Notes under the pieces: model-generated | Told to the model about the DNA's origin: nothing | Seen by the model: only the letters and a program-made list of their open reading frames with translations | Databases searched by the model: none | Source: Candidatus Chryseobacterium colombiense | GTDB lineage: Bacteria > Bacteroidota > Bacteroidia > Flavobacteriales > Weeksellaceae | Assembly (NCBI GenBank): GCA_029203185.1 | Contig: CP119310.1 | Span: 62,001 to 126,000, forward strand | Length of the DNA: 64,000 nucleotides | Reading direction: 5' to 3' | Shown: positions 44,995 through 53,512 of the stretch, piece after piece | How positions within the stretch are numbered: position 1 is the stretch's first letter | Layout of the letters: each line of letters opens with the position of its first letter | Program-made: the position numbers and the translations under genes

Positions 44995-45572
44995 TGAAAA
45001 AATTACTTTTATTAGCCACTTTATGTGGTTCTTTATTATCCTTTTCGCAAAATACAGAGACTAAAAAACAGACTATGGGATTTTATTTTAATCCTTCTGT
45101 TAATTTAGGTTATAATATATTTAAAGAAAAAGAAGTTCCTAATAACACTCAATATATAGTTCCAAAAGCACCTAATAAAATCAGCTACGGAATTACGGCA
45201 GTTGGTGGTTATAATTTTCTTCCTAACTTTGCATTGGGAATGGGGCTTAAGTATAGCTTTATACAAGACAACTATCATTTGATGTATGTCATGGTTCAGC
45301 CGAAGATTATCTTTACTCCAGGTGATCAACCGTTCTACATAGATCTTAATTATGGAAAACAGATCAATAATTCAATAGTTTCAGATTCTGAATTTTGGGG
45401 TGTGAGATTAGGAATGCAAGTTTCCTATTCAAAAAGACTCAGTCAGGAAGGCGGAATTATTCTGGAGGGATATAAACTTGGGAATTCACATAAAAATCCG
45501 TTCATTATCGGATTGAGCTACGGAATTACCATTTTCAGCAACAAAAATTATACAGGTTACGGAGAAGATTAA
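44991..45572 (+). CDS. Putative outer-membrane beta-barrel protein
   Basis: 193 residues; signal peptide ending LLSFSQ (about 20). The remainder alternates hydrophobic and polar residues with aromatic ends, as in small beta-barrels (for example [20 protein letters not shown] and [11 protein letters not shown]). Its start overlaps the truB stop (an ATG at 44991 and a second at 44994 are both possible) and its stop overlaps the pseudouridine synthase start by one base, so it is firmly in the operon. Function unknown. Confidence 0.7.
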   Translation: MMKKLLLLATLCGSLLSFSQNTETKKQTMGFYFNPSVNLGYNIFKEKEVPNNTQYIVPKAPNKISYGITAVGGYNFLPNFALGMGLKYSFIQDNYHLMYVMVQPKIIFTPGDQPFYIDLNYGKQINNSIVSDSEFWGVRLGMQVSYSKRLSQEGGIILEGYKLGNSHKNPFIIGLSYGITIFSNKNYTGYGED

Positions 45573-46294
45573 TGGAAAAAACGCGTATCAATAAATATTT
45601 GTCAGAAGTGGGATACTGCTCCAGAAGAGCAGCAGACAAACTTTTGGAAGAAGGACGAATTAAGATCAATGGCAAAATTCCTGAATTGGGAACAAAAGTT
45701 TCCGATGAAGATCTGGTAGAAGTGGATGGAAAACCTATCCGTGAGCAAGAGGATAAACCGGTTTATATCGCTTTTAACAAACCTGTCGGAATTGTCTGTA
45801 CCACAGATACGAAACGCGAAAAAAACAATATTGTTGATTATATTAATTATCCGAAGAGAATTTTCCCAATCGGAAGGTTGGATAAACCCAGTGAAGGTCT
45901 TATTCTGTTGACGAGTGACGGTGATATTGTCAATAAAATTCTCAGAGCAAGAAATAACCACGAAAAAGAATATCTGGTAAGAGTAGACAAGCCGATCACT
46001 CCAAGATTCCTGGAAAAAATGCGAAATGGAGTTCCTATTTTAGATACCGTAACCAAGAAATGTGAAGTTGAGAAAATAGACGATATGAATTTCAGAATTG
46101 TCCTTACACAAGGTCTGAACCGTCAAATCCGCAGAATGTGCGAATTTTTAGGCTATGAAGTAAAAAAACTGAAACGAATTCGCATCATGAACATCAAATT
46201 AGATCTCCCGATCGGTAAATGGAGAGATTTAACGGACGAAGAATTGGCAACTTTGAATAAATTAATGGAAGGTTCAAGCAAAACTTTTGACTAA
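45572..46294 (+). CDS. rRNA pseudouridine synthase (RluB/RluF type)
   Basis: 240 residues: an N-terminal S4 RNA-binding domain (about 3-50, [20 protein letters not shown]) and a RsuA-family catalytic domain. The catalytic aspartate is D104 in [10 protein letters not shown], and [12 protein letters not shown] is the family C-terminal motif. It isomerises uridine in 23S rRNA (or 16S if RsuA-like); RluB versus RluF cannot be decided from sequence. Last gene of the uppP operon. Confidence 0.92.
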   Translation: MEKTRINKYLSEVGYCSRRAADKLLEEGRIKINGKIPELGTKVSDEDLVEVDGKPIREQEDKPVYIAFNKPVGIVCTTDTKREKNNIVDYINYPKRIFPIGRLDKPSEGLILLTSDGDIVNKILRARNNHEKEYLVRVDKPITPRFLEKMRNGVPILDTVTKKCEVEKIDDMNFRIVLTQGLNRQIRRMCEFLGYEVKKLKRIRIMNIKLDLPIGKWRDLTDEELATLNKLMEGSSKTFD

Positions 46295-46320
46295 TTTGTT
46301 TTTAATTTAAAAGTCTATTG

Positions 46321-46419
46321 AGATGCTTCGACAGGCTCAGCATGACATTTCTCTAATACTAATTTTTTTTATTAGAAGTCGTTTTTTAGCGATGTCATGC
46401 TGAGCCTGTCGAAGCATCT
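46321..46419. repeat. Dispersed REP-like inverted repeat, ATGCT/AGCAT variant
   Basis: Perfect 28-base arms (46321-46348 and 46392-46419) surrounding a 43-base loop that holds a second small hairpin TCTAATA/TATTAGA. Each arm aligns with the AGATTCTTC...TCAGAATGACA family but with ATGCT/AGCAT in place of ATTCT/AGAAT. No T-run follows, so I do not call it a terminator. Confidence 0.8.
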
Positions 46420-46432
46420 TAGCATAATTTCA

Positions 46433-47740
46433 TCACTTCAAATACAATCTCATTCTTGTCTCATATTCAGGTTTTAGTTTTAAATATTTCCAGATTTTTC
46501 TGTCATCAGGATTACTGATTCTGTAATAAATGATCTTGTCCGCAGAATATTTAAAATAGGGATGTTCTTTCAGCCATTCTTCCGGAGCTTCAACCAGTGT
46601 ATATTTCTGCACGGTTGTAGTATTGAGCTGGGCTATAGAAAGCAGTTTCTGCATTAATTCGACATTAATATTATAAGTGGACAGAATTTGCTCTTTATTG
46701 ACAAATCCTCCCAGTTTTTTTCTAAAACCTATCATAGAACCGGCTGCTTTCTCATCAAAACCAAATTCAATGAGCTGCTTAAAAGTGATCGTATTTAAAT
46801 CTACTTTAGAAAAATCAGTTTTTTCCTGCTGCTTTATCTTGGGTTTTGGGTTTTCATTTTGACTTATAATTGTTGCTGAATTTAATTTGATAAATGGCTT
46901 CATTTCCTCAAACTTTTCATTAGAAATCACAAAACACTTCTGAATATCTTCTAAACTTTTAAAGCTTCCTTTGAGGTTCCGGTCACGATAATTAACAATA
47001 GTTTGTGCCTGATTATCAGAAAAACCAAAAGATTTCCAGCCTTCAAGAGTCAATATATTCGGATCAAAAGATTGATACCGGATTTTTGCTGTTTCAGGTT
47101 TAAAGCTTTTGGAATAATGAGTGAAATTTGTCGGAGTCTTTTCCGGAAGAATTAAGTAAGGACTCATTTTCTGAAAGTTTTCTTCACTGATGATAAAACA
47201 TTCTTTAAACTTTTCCTTGCTTACAAAGCTACCTCCAAGATAATTTTTATACTTCAAAATAGCATCGGCCTGCCTTTCGCTGAATCCCATTTTTACCCAG
47301 TCATCAGCAGAATAATGATCGGGATTAAACTTTCCGTAAATCGTTACAGATTTTTTTTCGGAGCTTTTGAAATTCCCGGTTTTTGCCTCTTTATTATTTT
47401 CAGGTAATAGAATATAGGATTCCAGTTCCGAATATTTTTCCGTGGAGACAGCAAAACATTTTCTGAACTGCTCCTTGGAAATGAATCTTCCACCTACGAT
47501 CTTTTTATAATTCAGAATTGTGGCGATTTGTTTTTTGGAAAAACCTAAATGCTGCCATTGTTTTTCATCCAGAGTATTAGGATTAAAATCTGTTAAATTT
47601 AATACAGGATGAGTTTCAGAAATGAATTTAACTTCAGGGAAATTTTCATTTCCGGCTTTAGAATAATTCTGAAAGGCTACGAGAAAGAGCAGGAATATAC
47701 CTAGCCCTGCAATTTTTGCATAATAATTCTTTTTCATCAT
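46433..47740 (-). CDS. Helix-hairpin-helix repeat protein (ComEA-like), secreted or anchored
   Basis: 435 residues with an N-terminal signal or anchor helix (about 8-28). Four repeats of about 65 residues follow, each containing an HhH-like helical motif such as WQHLGFSKKQIATILNYKK, WVKMGFSERQADAILKYKN, WKSFGFSDNQAQTIVNYRD and LIEFGFDEKAAGSMIGFRK. Each hairpin is followed by the KE-x-F-x-x-CF element in the first two copies. The last repeat starts DLNTITF, like DNA-uptake protein ComEA. A DNA-binding role in the periplasm is inferred. It lies 81 bases after the MerR gene on the same strand. Confidence 0.8.
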   Translation of the reverse strand: MMKKNYYAKIAGLGIFLLFLVAFQNYSKAGNENFPEVKFISETHPVLNLTDFNPNTLDEKQWQHLGFSKKQIATILNYKKIVGGRFISKEQFRKCFAVSTEKYSELESYILLPENNKEAKTGNFKSSEKKSVTIYGKFNPDHYSADDWVKMGFSERQADAILKYKNYLGGSFVSKEKFKECFIISEENFQKMSPYLILPEKTPTNFTHYSKSFKPETAKIRYQSFDPNILTLEGWKSFGFSDNQAQTIVNYRDRNLKGSFKSLEDIQKCFVISNEKFEEMKPFIKLNSATIISQNENPKPKIKQQEKTDFSKVDLNTITFKQLIEFGFDEKAAGSMIGFRKKLGGFVNKEQILSTYNINVELMQKLLSIAQLNTTTVQKYTLVEAPEEWLKEHPYFKYSADKIIYYRISNPDDRKIWKYLKLKPEYETRMRLYLK

Positions 47741-47821
47741 AACGTAAATTTAATACTATGACATATTAAATCTAACGATGTGTGAAATAATTTGAATTTT
47801 AGTGTGAATGATTTCCGAAAA

Positions 47822-48172
47822 TCAAACGCCTTCAGAATCTCTTTCTGCTAATGAATCTTTAAGTTTTAAAAGTTCTGCTTTTACGAATTCCAGACGGTCA
47901 ATTAAAGTAACAGTTTCAGAAATTTTGCTGTTGGTTGTTAATGCAACACGGGCTCCGTCTAATGTATAGCCTTTTTCTTTCACCAAATGATAAATCATCT
48001 GTAAGTTGCTGATGTCTTCCGGAGTGAAGTATCGGTTCCCTTTTTTGTTCTTTTTAGGTTTTATAATAGGAAATTCCTGTTCCCAATATCGTATTAATGA
48101 AGTGTTTACATCAAACGCTTTTGCAACTTCTCCTATTGAATAATACAGCTTATCGGGTAAATTTATCTTCAT
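47822..48172 (-). CDS. MerR family transcriptional regulator
   Basis: 116 residues from ATG 48172. The N-terminal MerR helix-turn-helix and wing occupy residues 8-75 (YYSIGEVAKAFDVNTSLIRYW). There is no long effector-binding tail; the end is a short coil. I reject the in-frame ATG at 48193, because it lies inside the -7 element at 48191-48198 and so would be absent from the mRNA. Such short MerR proteins are common in Bacteroidota; the target is not evident. Probably expressed together with the HhH gene downstream. Confidence 0.88.
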   Translation of the reverse strand: MKINLPDKLYYSIGEVAKAFDVNTSLIRYWEQEFPIIKPKKNKKGNRYFTPEDISNLQMIYHLVKEKGYTLDGARVALTTNSKISETVTLIDRLEFVKAELLKLKDSLAERDSEGV

Positions 48173-48190
48173 TTTTTGAATCCTAATCTT

Positions 48191-48221
48191 CAAAGATAAA
48201 AATTTTTAAAAAACACTACAA
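48191..48221 (-). promoter_or_regulatory. Promoter of the MerR gene
   Basis: Minus strand TTG (48221-48219), exactly 20 bases, then TATCTTTG (48198-48191). This fits the Bacteroidota consensus closely. Confidence 0.65.
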
Positions 48222-48331
48222 ATATATAGGGTATGTTTATGTTTTCCTGAAGTCATAATGTAAAAATAACACTGGATTCCCATGGAATTCCTTTTGTTTT
48301 CGTTATTTTTGATTTAAAATAAAAATTACAT

Positions 48332-49213
48332 TTGGATTCTATTTCAGTCCTCCATATCGATCTCTTTCAATCGGGGAAAAGTGCCTCTGATTTTTATTTC
48401 AGCACATTGCAAAATCATCTCATTGTTGGGCATCGCCATCTTGAAAAAGCACACCGTCATGATTTTTATGCGACTATTTTATTTACAAAAGGAACCGGAA
48501 TTCATGAGATTGATTTTCAGAGATATGAGGTTTCTGCAGGAAGCCTGTTTTTTATGTCTCCCGGACAAATCCACAGCTGGGAGCTTTCAGAAGATATTGA
48601 AGGTTATCTTTTCTTCTGTTTACAGGATTTTTATGAGATGCATTACGTAAATCAGAAACTGAGGAGTTTCCCGTTTTTCGGATCGGTTAATTTTCCCAGG
48701 AAATTACAGCTTGATGAAGCTGAACTAAAAGAAAATTTCAATTTGTTTCTAGAGTTGGAAAGAGAATATCACAGTCAGGATGCGATGAAAAACGGATACA
48801 TACTGTCCCTAATGTCGCAGATTTTTATAAAATCAATAAGGCAGTTTTCCAGAGATTTTAATGATCTTTCTTCTTCGGTAAGTATTTCCTATGTTAAACA
48901 TTATCAGGATTTTGAAAATTGGGTGGAGCAATATTTTACTAAAGAAAAATCGATTGCTTTTTATGCTTCATTAATGAATATTTCTTCCAAACATCTTAAT
49001 CGTATTGTTCAGACGGTGGTGCAGAAAACGGCAACAGATGTAATTACCGAGAGAACAATTTTGGAAGCCAAAAGAATGCTGATGTACCTGGATGAAGGTT
49101 TGGTAGAAATTGCTTTCCGGCTAGGTTATGAAGAGTATTCCTATTTTGTGAGAGTATTCCGAAAGACCTCCGGAATGACTCCCACACAATTTATTAAAAA
49201 ATACAAGGTTTAA
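48332..49213 (+). CDS. AraC family transcriptional regulator
   Basis: 293 residues. A cupin-like N-terminal sensor (about 30-110, with KAHRHDFYATILF and GSLFFMSPGQIHSW) precedes the two helix-turn-helix motifs of the AraC domain (about 190-290, ending YFVRVFRKTSGMTPTQF). The only usable start is TTG at 48332: an in-frame stop is at 48320-48322 and the first internal Met is about 70 residues in. A TATTTTTG box at 48304-48311 lies 20 bases upstream. The ligand is unknown; the neighbour on the right is ccoG, on the opposite strand. Confidence 0.9.
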   Translation: MDSISVLHIDLFQSGKSASDFYFSTLQNHLIVGHRHLEKAHRHDFYATILFTKGTGIHEIDFQRYEVSAGSLFFMSPGQIHSWELSEDIEGYLFFCLQDFYEMHYVNQKLRSFPFFGSVNFPRKLQLDEAELKENFNLFLELEREYHSQDAMKNGYILSLMSQIFIKSIRQFSRDFNDLSSSVSISYVKHYQDFENWVEQYFTKEKSIAFYASLMNISSKHLNRIVQTVVQKTATDVITERTILEAKRMLMYLDEGLVEIAFRLGYEEYSYFVRVFRKTSGMTPTQFIKKYKV

Positions 49214-49239
49214 TAGTCTTGGGTTAAAGTTTTCCTGCT

Positions 49240-50682
49240 CTACAGTAAAAGTTTGAAAGGCCCTTCAAATATGGTGTCAAAAGAATCTACCATTTCGCCC
49301 TTTTCATCAAAAACTCCGATGGTCATATTTTGTTTTGAAAATTTGATGTCTTTTTCAGGAAAGGTGATATTGATATTTCCTTTTAAAATCTGATCTCCTT
49401 TTAAAATAATCGTACTTGAACCGAAAAAATCTATTTCTCCATTTTTAGGAGAGATTACTTTAAGAGTCAATGTCTTTTTCTCATTTGTCTTATTTAATAA
49501 AGTGTAAATAAAAGAATTGGTGATTTTTCCATTCCTGATGAAAAAGGTAGATCCTGCAGGTTTAATAAATTTTGCTTCCATTGTGCCTCTGTCGTACATT
49601 AGAAAACCTAAAAACCCAATCAGCAAGCAGAGAAATGCTGCGGTAGCTTTCATCCTGGATGTAAATCTGAATTTTTCCTGATTCTCAATTTCGGCTTCTG
49701 TGGCATAACGGATCAAACCTTTTGGAAGTCCTACCTTTTCCATAACCTCATCACAGGCATCGATACATGCGGTACAGTTTACGCATTCCAGTTGCTGTCC
49801 GTTTCTGATATCAATTCCGGTAGGACAAACCACCACACATTGGTGACAATCGATGCAGTCGCCTTTTCCTACAGCTTTTCGGTCTTCATTATTTCTCCAT
49901 TTTGAACGATTTTCTCCTCTTTTAAAATCATAATAAACATTAATGGTTTGTTTATCAATTAAAACTCCCTGAAGCCTTCCATAAGGACAAACGAGTGTAC
50001 ATACCTGCTCACGCAGCCAGGCAAAAGTAAAATAAAAAGCTGTGGCAAAACCCATCATTCCCAAGAACTTCAAAGAATGATCTATAGGTCCCTCTGTGAT
50101 TATTTTAAAAACTTCTTCATATCCTACAATGTACATAAACATGAAATTGGTGATGATGACCGATGTTAATGCAAAAACAGACCATTTTGTAATTCTTTTT
50201 CTGATTTTTTCAGCATCCCATTCTTGCCGGTCGAGTTTCATCTGTTTATTTCTGTCTCCTTCGATCCAATATTCTATTTTTCTGAAAACGCTTTCCATAA
50301 AGATGGTCTGCGGACAGAACCAACCGCAGAAAATTCTACCAAAAACGACAGTGAACAGCATCACGAAAATTACAGAAGTTACAGCGCCTAAAGCCAGAAT
50401 GAAAAAATCCTGAAGATAAAAAGGCTGTCCAAAAATGAAAAACTTTCTGTCTATGACATTGAACAAGAAAAAAGGATTGTTATTGATTTTAATAAACGGC
50501 AATCCGAAAAATAGAGCGAGTAAGAGGTAACTTAAATAGTTTCTATAATTTGTATATTTTCCTTTTGGCTTTCTTGGAAAGACCCATTTTCTTTTTCCGG
50601 ATTGCTCCATAGTTCCTACCGAATTTCTGAAGTCTTCATAAATTGTTTCCGTCGGCTGCAAGTTGTCGGATTGTATATTCAT
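49240..50682 (-). CDS. ccoG: Cytochrome c oxidase accessory protein CcoG (FixG/RdxA)
   Basis: 480 residues. Membrane helices lie at about 50-65, 92-113, 167-187, 205-222 and 335-352. Cys pairs in CGWFCPQ (119, 123) and CTLVCP (228, 232) flank the membrane part. Two [4Fe-4S] ferredoxin motifs use C276, C279, C282, C286 and C300, C303, C306, C310. A C-terminal Ig-like domain follows (about 365-480). CcoG takes part in copper insertion and assembly of cbb3-type cytochrome oxidase in the inner membrane. The ccoNOP genes are not in this window. Confidence 0.93.
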   Translation of the reverse strand: MNIQSDNLQPTETIYEDFRNSVGTMEQSGKRKWVFPRKPKGKYTNYRNYLSYLLLALFFGLPFIKINNNPFFLFNVIDRKFFIFGQPFYLQDFFILALGAVTSVIFVMLFTVVFGRIFCGWFCPQTIFMESVFRKIEYWIEGDRNKQMKLDRQEWDAEKIRKRITKWSVFALTSVIITNFMFMYIVGYEEVFKIITEGPIDHSLKFLGMMGFATAFYFTFAWLREQVCTLVCPYGRLQGVLIDKQTINVYYDFKRGENRSKWRNNEDRKAVGKGDCIDCHQCVVVCPTGIDIRNGQQLECVNCTACIDACDEVMEKVGLPKGLIRYATEAEIENQEKFRFTSRMKATAAFLCLLIGFLGFLMYDRGTMEAKFIKPAGSTFFIRNGKITNSFIYTLLNKTNEKKTLTLKVISPKNGEIDFFGSSTIILKGDQILKGNINITFPEKDIKFSKQNMTIGVFDEKGEMVDSFDTIFEGPFKLLL

Positions 50683-50950
50683 TGTAGTGGAAATTGTATT
50701 AAATGATGTACAGAAAGCTTTTTTGTTTTAGTAAATACTCATTTCATAATTTTTAAATGGAGTTATTTTATTGTCTCTGCTCCTGCAAATCTCTCAATTA
50801 AATAGTTTTTCTACTAATATTATCTTCTTCTTAAATAGTATTATTAGGACATTTTATTGGATAATATATTTAATGCTTCAAAATGAAAAAATAATCTTTG
50901 AATCCGATTTTACATGTTGTAAATTGTGCCTATTAAAAAATGTGTGCAGA

Positions 50951-51844
50951 ATGAAAAAAATATTGAAAACCGGCTGGGTTGGTTTGGTTTTAGTATTACT
51001 AAGTTGTCAATCAGTAAATAGTAGCAAAATGTTTTATGATGGTGTAAAGCCCGAAAAAGTTTCTGACCAGTTCAGTTTTACGGAAGGTCCGGCTTCGGAT
51101 AAAAATGGGAATGTATATTTTACCGATCAGCCCAATGATAAAATTTATTATTGGGATTGGAAAACCAATACAATTGTTGAGTTTTTAGATAAAACGGGCA
51201 GAGCAAACGGAACCTATTTCGATAAAGATGATAATCTGATTACGTGTTCGGATGATCAGGGAGAAATCTGGAAAATTTCAAAGAATAAAAAAGTAGAAGT
51301 TTTATCCAAAGGTTTTGAAGGAAAAAGATTAAACGGACCTAATGATCTGTGGATAGATGCTTTTGGAGGAATATATTTTACCGATCCTTTGTATGAAAGA
51401 GATTATTGGGTGAATTTTAAACAGGAAATTCCTCAGAAAAACCTGTACTACAGAAATAGAGAAGGAAAGATCTCAAAACTGGAAACGTTCACTCAGCCCA
51501 ATGGAATTATAGGAAGCGAGAAATTTAAAAAATTATACGTTTCAGATATTGATGCAGGAAAAACCTATGTATATGATATTCTTGGCGAAGGAAAGCTTTC
51601 TGAAAAGAAACTTTTTTGCGAAATGGGCTCAGACGGAATGACGTTGGATAAATTTGGCAATCTTTATCTGACAGGAAACGGAGTATCAGTTTTCAGTAGG
51701 GAAGGAAAGAAAATCTATCAGATCCCGATTCCTGAAAAATGGACTTCTAATGTAACTTTCGGAGGTGAAAATGGAAATGTTTTATTTATTACCGCTTCGG
51801 AATCGGTATATGTATTGCCAACAAAAGTAAAAGGAGTACAATAA
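50951..51844 (+). CDS. SMP-30/gluconolactonase family lipoprotein
   Basis: 297 residues from ATG 50951, giving a lipoprotein signal with Cys at 19 (LVLLSCQS). A longer frame begins with TTG at 50771 but its N-terminus is unlike a signal or family sequence. The rest is a six-bladed beta-propeller of the SMP-30/LRE family, with FTEGPASDKNGNVYFTD near 40-56 and LNGPNDLWID and DIDAGKTYVY later, the usual metal-ligand regions. The family hydrolyses lactones; the substrate here is unknown. Exported to the periplasm or outer membrane. Confidence 0.85.
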   Translation: MKKILKTGWVGLVLVLLSCQSVNSSKMFYDGVKPEKVSDQFSFTEGPASDKNGNVYFTDQPNDKIYYWDWKTNTIVEFLDKTGRANGTYFDKDDNLITCSDDQGEIWKISKNKKVEVLSKGFEGKRLNGPNDLWIDAFGGIYFTDPLYERDYWVNFKQEIPQKNLYYRNREGKISKLETFTQPNGIIGSEKFKKLYVSDIDAGKTYVYDILGEGKLSEKKLFCEMGSDGMTLDKFGNLYLTGNGVSVFSREGKKIYQIPIPEKWTSNVTFGGENGNVLFITASESVYVLPTKVKGVQ

Positions 51845-51846
51845 AT

Positions 51847-51902
51847 ATTGAGGTTAAGGCTGAGATTATAAGTATACCATTAATTTCAGCCTTAACCTCA
51901 AT
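51847..51902. terminator. Large inverted repeat between convergent genes
   Basis: Perfect 17-base arms (51847-51863 and 51886-51902) with a 22-base loop, between the SMP-30 and helicase stops. Probably a shared terminator; the loop is longer than usual. Confidence 0.55.
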
Positions 51903-51915
51903 TTAAATTTTAGGT

Positions 51916-53223
51916 TTAATAAGCAACTTCCATTTTTACTTTTTTACCTTTCAACTTTTCGTGGCTTAATCTTTTTAAAACATCAGTCACTCTATTTCTT
52001 GCAACGGCAACATAAGATGTTGTGTCTTTTACTTCTATCAAACCAAGTTCTTCCTTTTGCAGGTCTCCTTTTTTAAGTAAATAACCGACAATATCAACTT
52101 TGTTGACTTTATCTTTTTTACCTGCACTGATGTAAATAGTCTGGAAAGGTGTTTTTCCTGGAACTTTATTAAATCCGGCAACGCTTTCTTCGGGGGTATT
52201 ATTTTTAATGAAAGGAAAATTTTCGTCTTCCGTCATAATAAGATAAGCAAAACCTTTAGCATTCATTCTTGCGGTACGACCGTTTCTGTGGATGAAAGCG
52301 TCTTCTTTTGGAGGCAGCTGATAATGTACAATAGATTCAACTTCGGGAATATCAAGACCTCTTGCAGCCAGATCGGTTGTAATTAAAATTCTTGCGGAAT
52401 CATTTCTGAACTTCAATAAAGCACGTTCTCTTTCATCCTGTTCCATGCCGCCATGAAAGGTTTCTCTGTCGATTCCTTTTTCACGTAGAAGCTCAGAAAT
52501 ACGGTCAACGGCTTCACGGTGATTGCAGAAAATCAACGTTCTCTTGTTTCCGATTTTACAGATTAAATTAAAAAGTGTGTTCAGTTTTTCTTCTGGAATG
52601 GTCATCACTTTTTTTAACTGAATATCAGGTTTTACTTCACTTAATTTTAAAAAATCAATGGTTTTCTCATTTTTCAATCCTGTAAACTTTGGAATTTCAT
52701 CCATTGCAGTTGCCGATGTTAAAATTCGTTGAGAAAGTCCTTTTAGGGAATTGGAAATAAATTCCATATCATCATGGAAACCCAGTTCCAGCGCTTTGTC
52801 AAATTCATCGAGAACTAAGGTCTGAATCGTTTTGGGATCAAAATTGTTGTTTCTTAAATGATAGACAACTCTTCCCGGGGTTCCGATCAGAACAGCCGGA
52901 GCTTCAATAAGGTTATTGACTTCAATTTTTTTATCGTGACCTCCATAGCAAACTGAAACTTTAAAGTCTGTTCCCATAGCTTTGAAAACCTGCTCAATTT
53001 GCAATGCCAGTTCTCTTGCAGGAACCAGAATTAACGTCTGAATTCCGGAAGTATTTTTCTTCAAATTTCGAAGAACGGGAAATAAAAATGCCAGTGTTTT
53101 TCCTGAACCTGTTGGAGAGAGCAGGACAACGTCCTGTTGATTTTCTGTGGCTTTATAAGTAGATTTCTGCATTTGATTCATTTCCTGAATCTGCAGTTTT
53201 TTGTAAATAGATTCTAATTCCAT
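51916..53223 (-). CDS. DEAD-box RNA helicase with DbpA-like RNA-binding domain
   Basis: 435 residues. Helicase motifs in order are GSGKT (39-43), PARELA, GTPGRV, DEFD (139-142) in place of DEAD, SAT, and the motif VI region HRNGRTAR. The C-terminus (about 360-435, TIYISAGKKDKVNKVDIVGYL) matches the DbpA RNA-binding domain that recognises 23S rRNA. DbpA assists 50S subunit assembly. A TACCTTTG box on the minus strand (53235-53228) lies only 4 bases before the ATG, so the mRNA may be leaderless. I do not assign dbpA as a symbol because orthology is not proven. Confidence 0.87.
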   Translation of the reverse strand: MELESIYKKLQIQEMNQMQKSTYKATENQQDVVLLSPTGSGKTLAFLFPVLRNLKKNTSGIQTLILVPARELALQIEQVFKAMGTDFKVSVCYGGHDKKIEVNNLIEAPAVLIGTPGRVVYHLRNNNFDPKTIQTLVLDEFDKALELGFHDDMEFISNSLKGLSQRILTSATAMDEIPKFTGLKNEKTIDFLKLSEVKPDIQLKKVMTIPEEKLNTLFNLICKIGNKRTLIFCNHREAVDRISELLREKGIDRETFHGGMEQDERERALLKFRNDSARILITTDLAARGLDIPEVESIVHYQLPPKEDAFIHRNGRTARMNAKGFAYLIMTEDENFPFIKNNTPEESVAGFNKVPGKTPFQTIYISAGKKDKVNKVDIVGYLLKKGDLQKEELGLIEVKDTTSYVAVARNRVTDVLKRLSHEKLKGKKVKMEVAY

Positions 53224-53227
53224 TTTG

Positions 53228-53235
53228 CAAAGGTA
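53228..53235 (-). promoter_or_regulatory. -7 element almost touching the helicase start
   Basis: Minus strand TACCTTTG fits TAnnTTTG, separated from the ATG by 4 bases. No -33 TTG at the normal spacing. Confidence 0.4.
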
Positions 53236-53479
53236 AAGGATTTAAAGATTAGTAAGAATTATCTTATATGGAAGAAGTAGATGATTCCGTAATGTTGGGT
53301 TAATATTCTATTAATGGATTTATTTTCTTTTGATTTCGCAGAAATGCAGTATTAGAAGGGCTTTTAATGCTATTTGCTTTTCTTTTTGCAGATTGTCTTT
53401 AATTTTTTTTTAAGAAAATGTTAAATATTTTGTTATGTAATGTTATCTGTATGTTAATGTCCTGAAAAGTTATTGAGGA

Positions 53480-53487
53480 TAATTTTG
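53480..53487 (+). promoter_or_regulatory. -7-like element of the TonB receptor gene
   Basis: TAATTTTG fits TAnnTTTG, 25 bases before ATG 53513. No -33 element is obvious. Confidence 0.4.
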
Positions 53488-53512
53488 TCCTGAAAATTTG
53501 AAGTATAAAAAA

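Noticed and set aside
46321..46419. Perfect 28-base inverted repeat as a terminator
   Set aside because: The loop is 43 bases, no T-run follows, and the arms match the dispersed repeat family.
50771..50950. Longer N-terminus of the SMP-30 protein from a TTG
   Set aside because: ATG 50951 gives a clean lipoprotein signal; the extension lacks family similarity.
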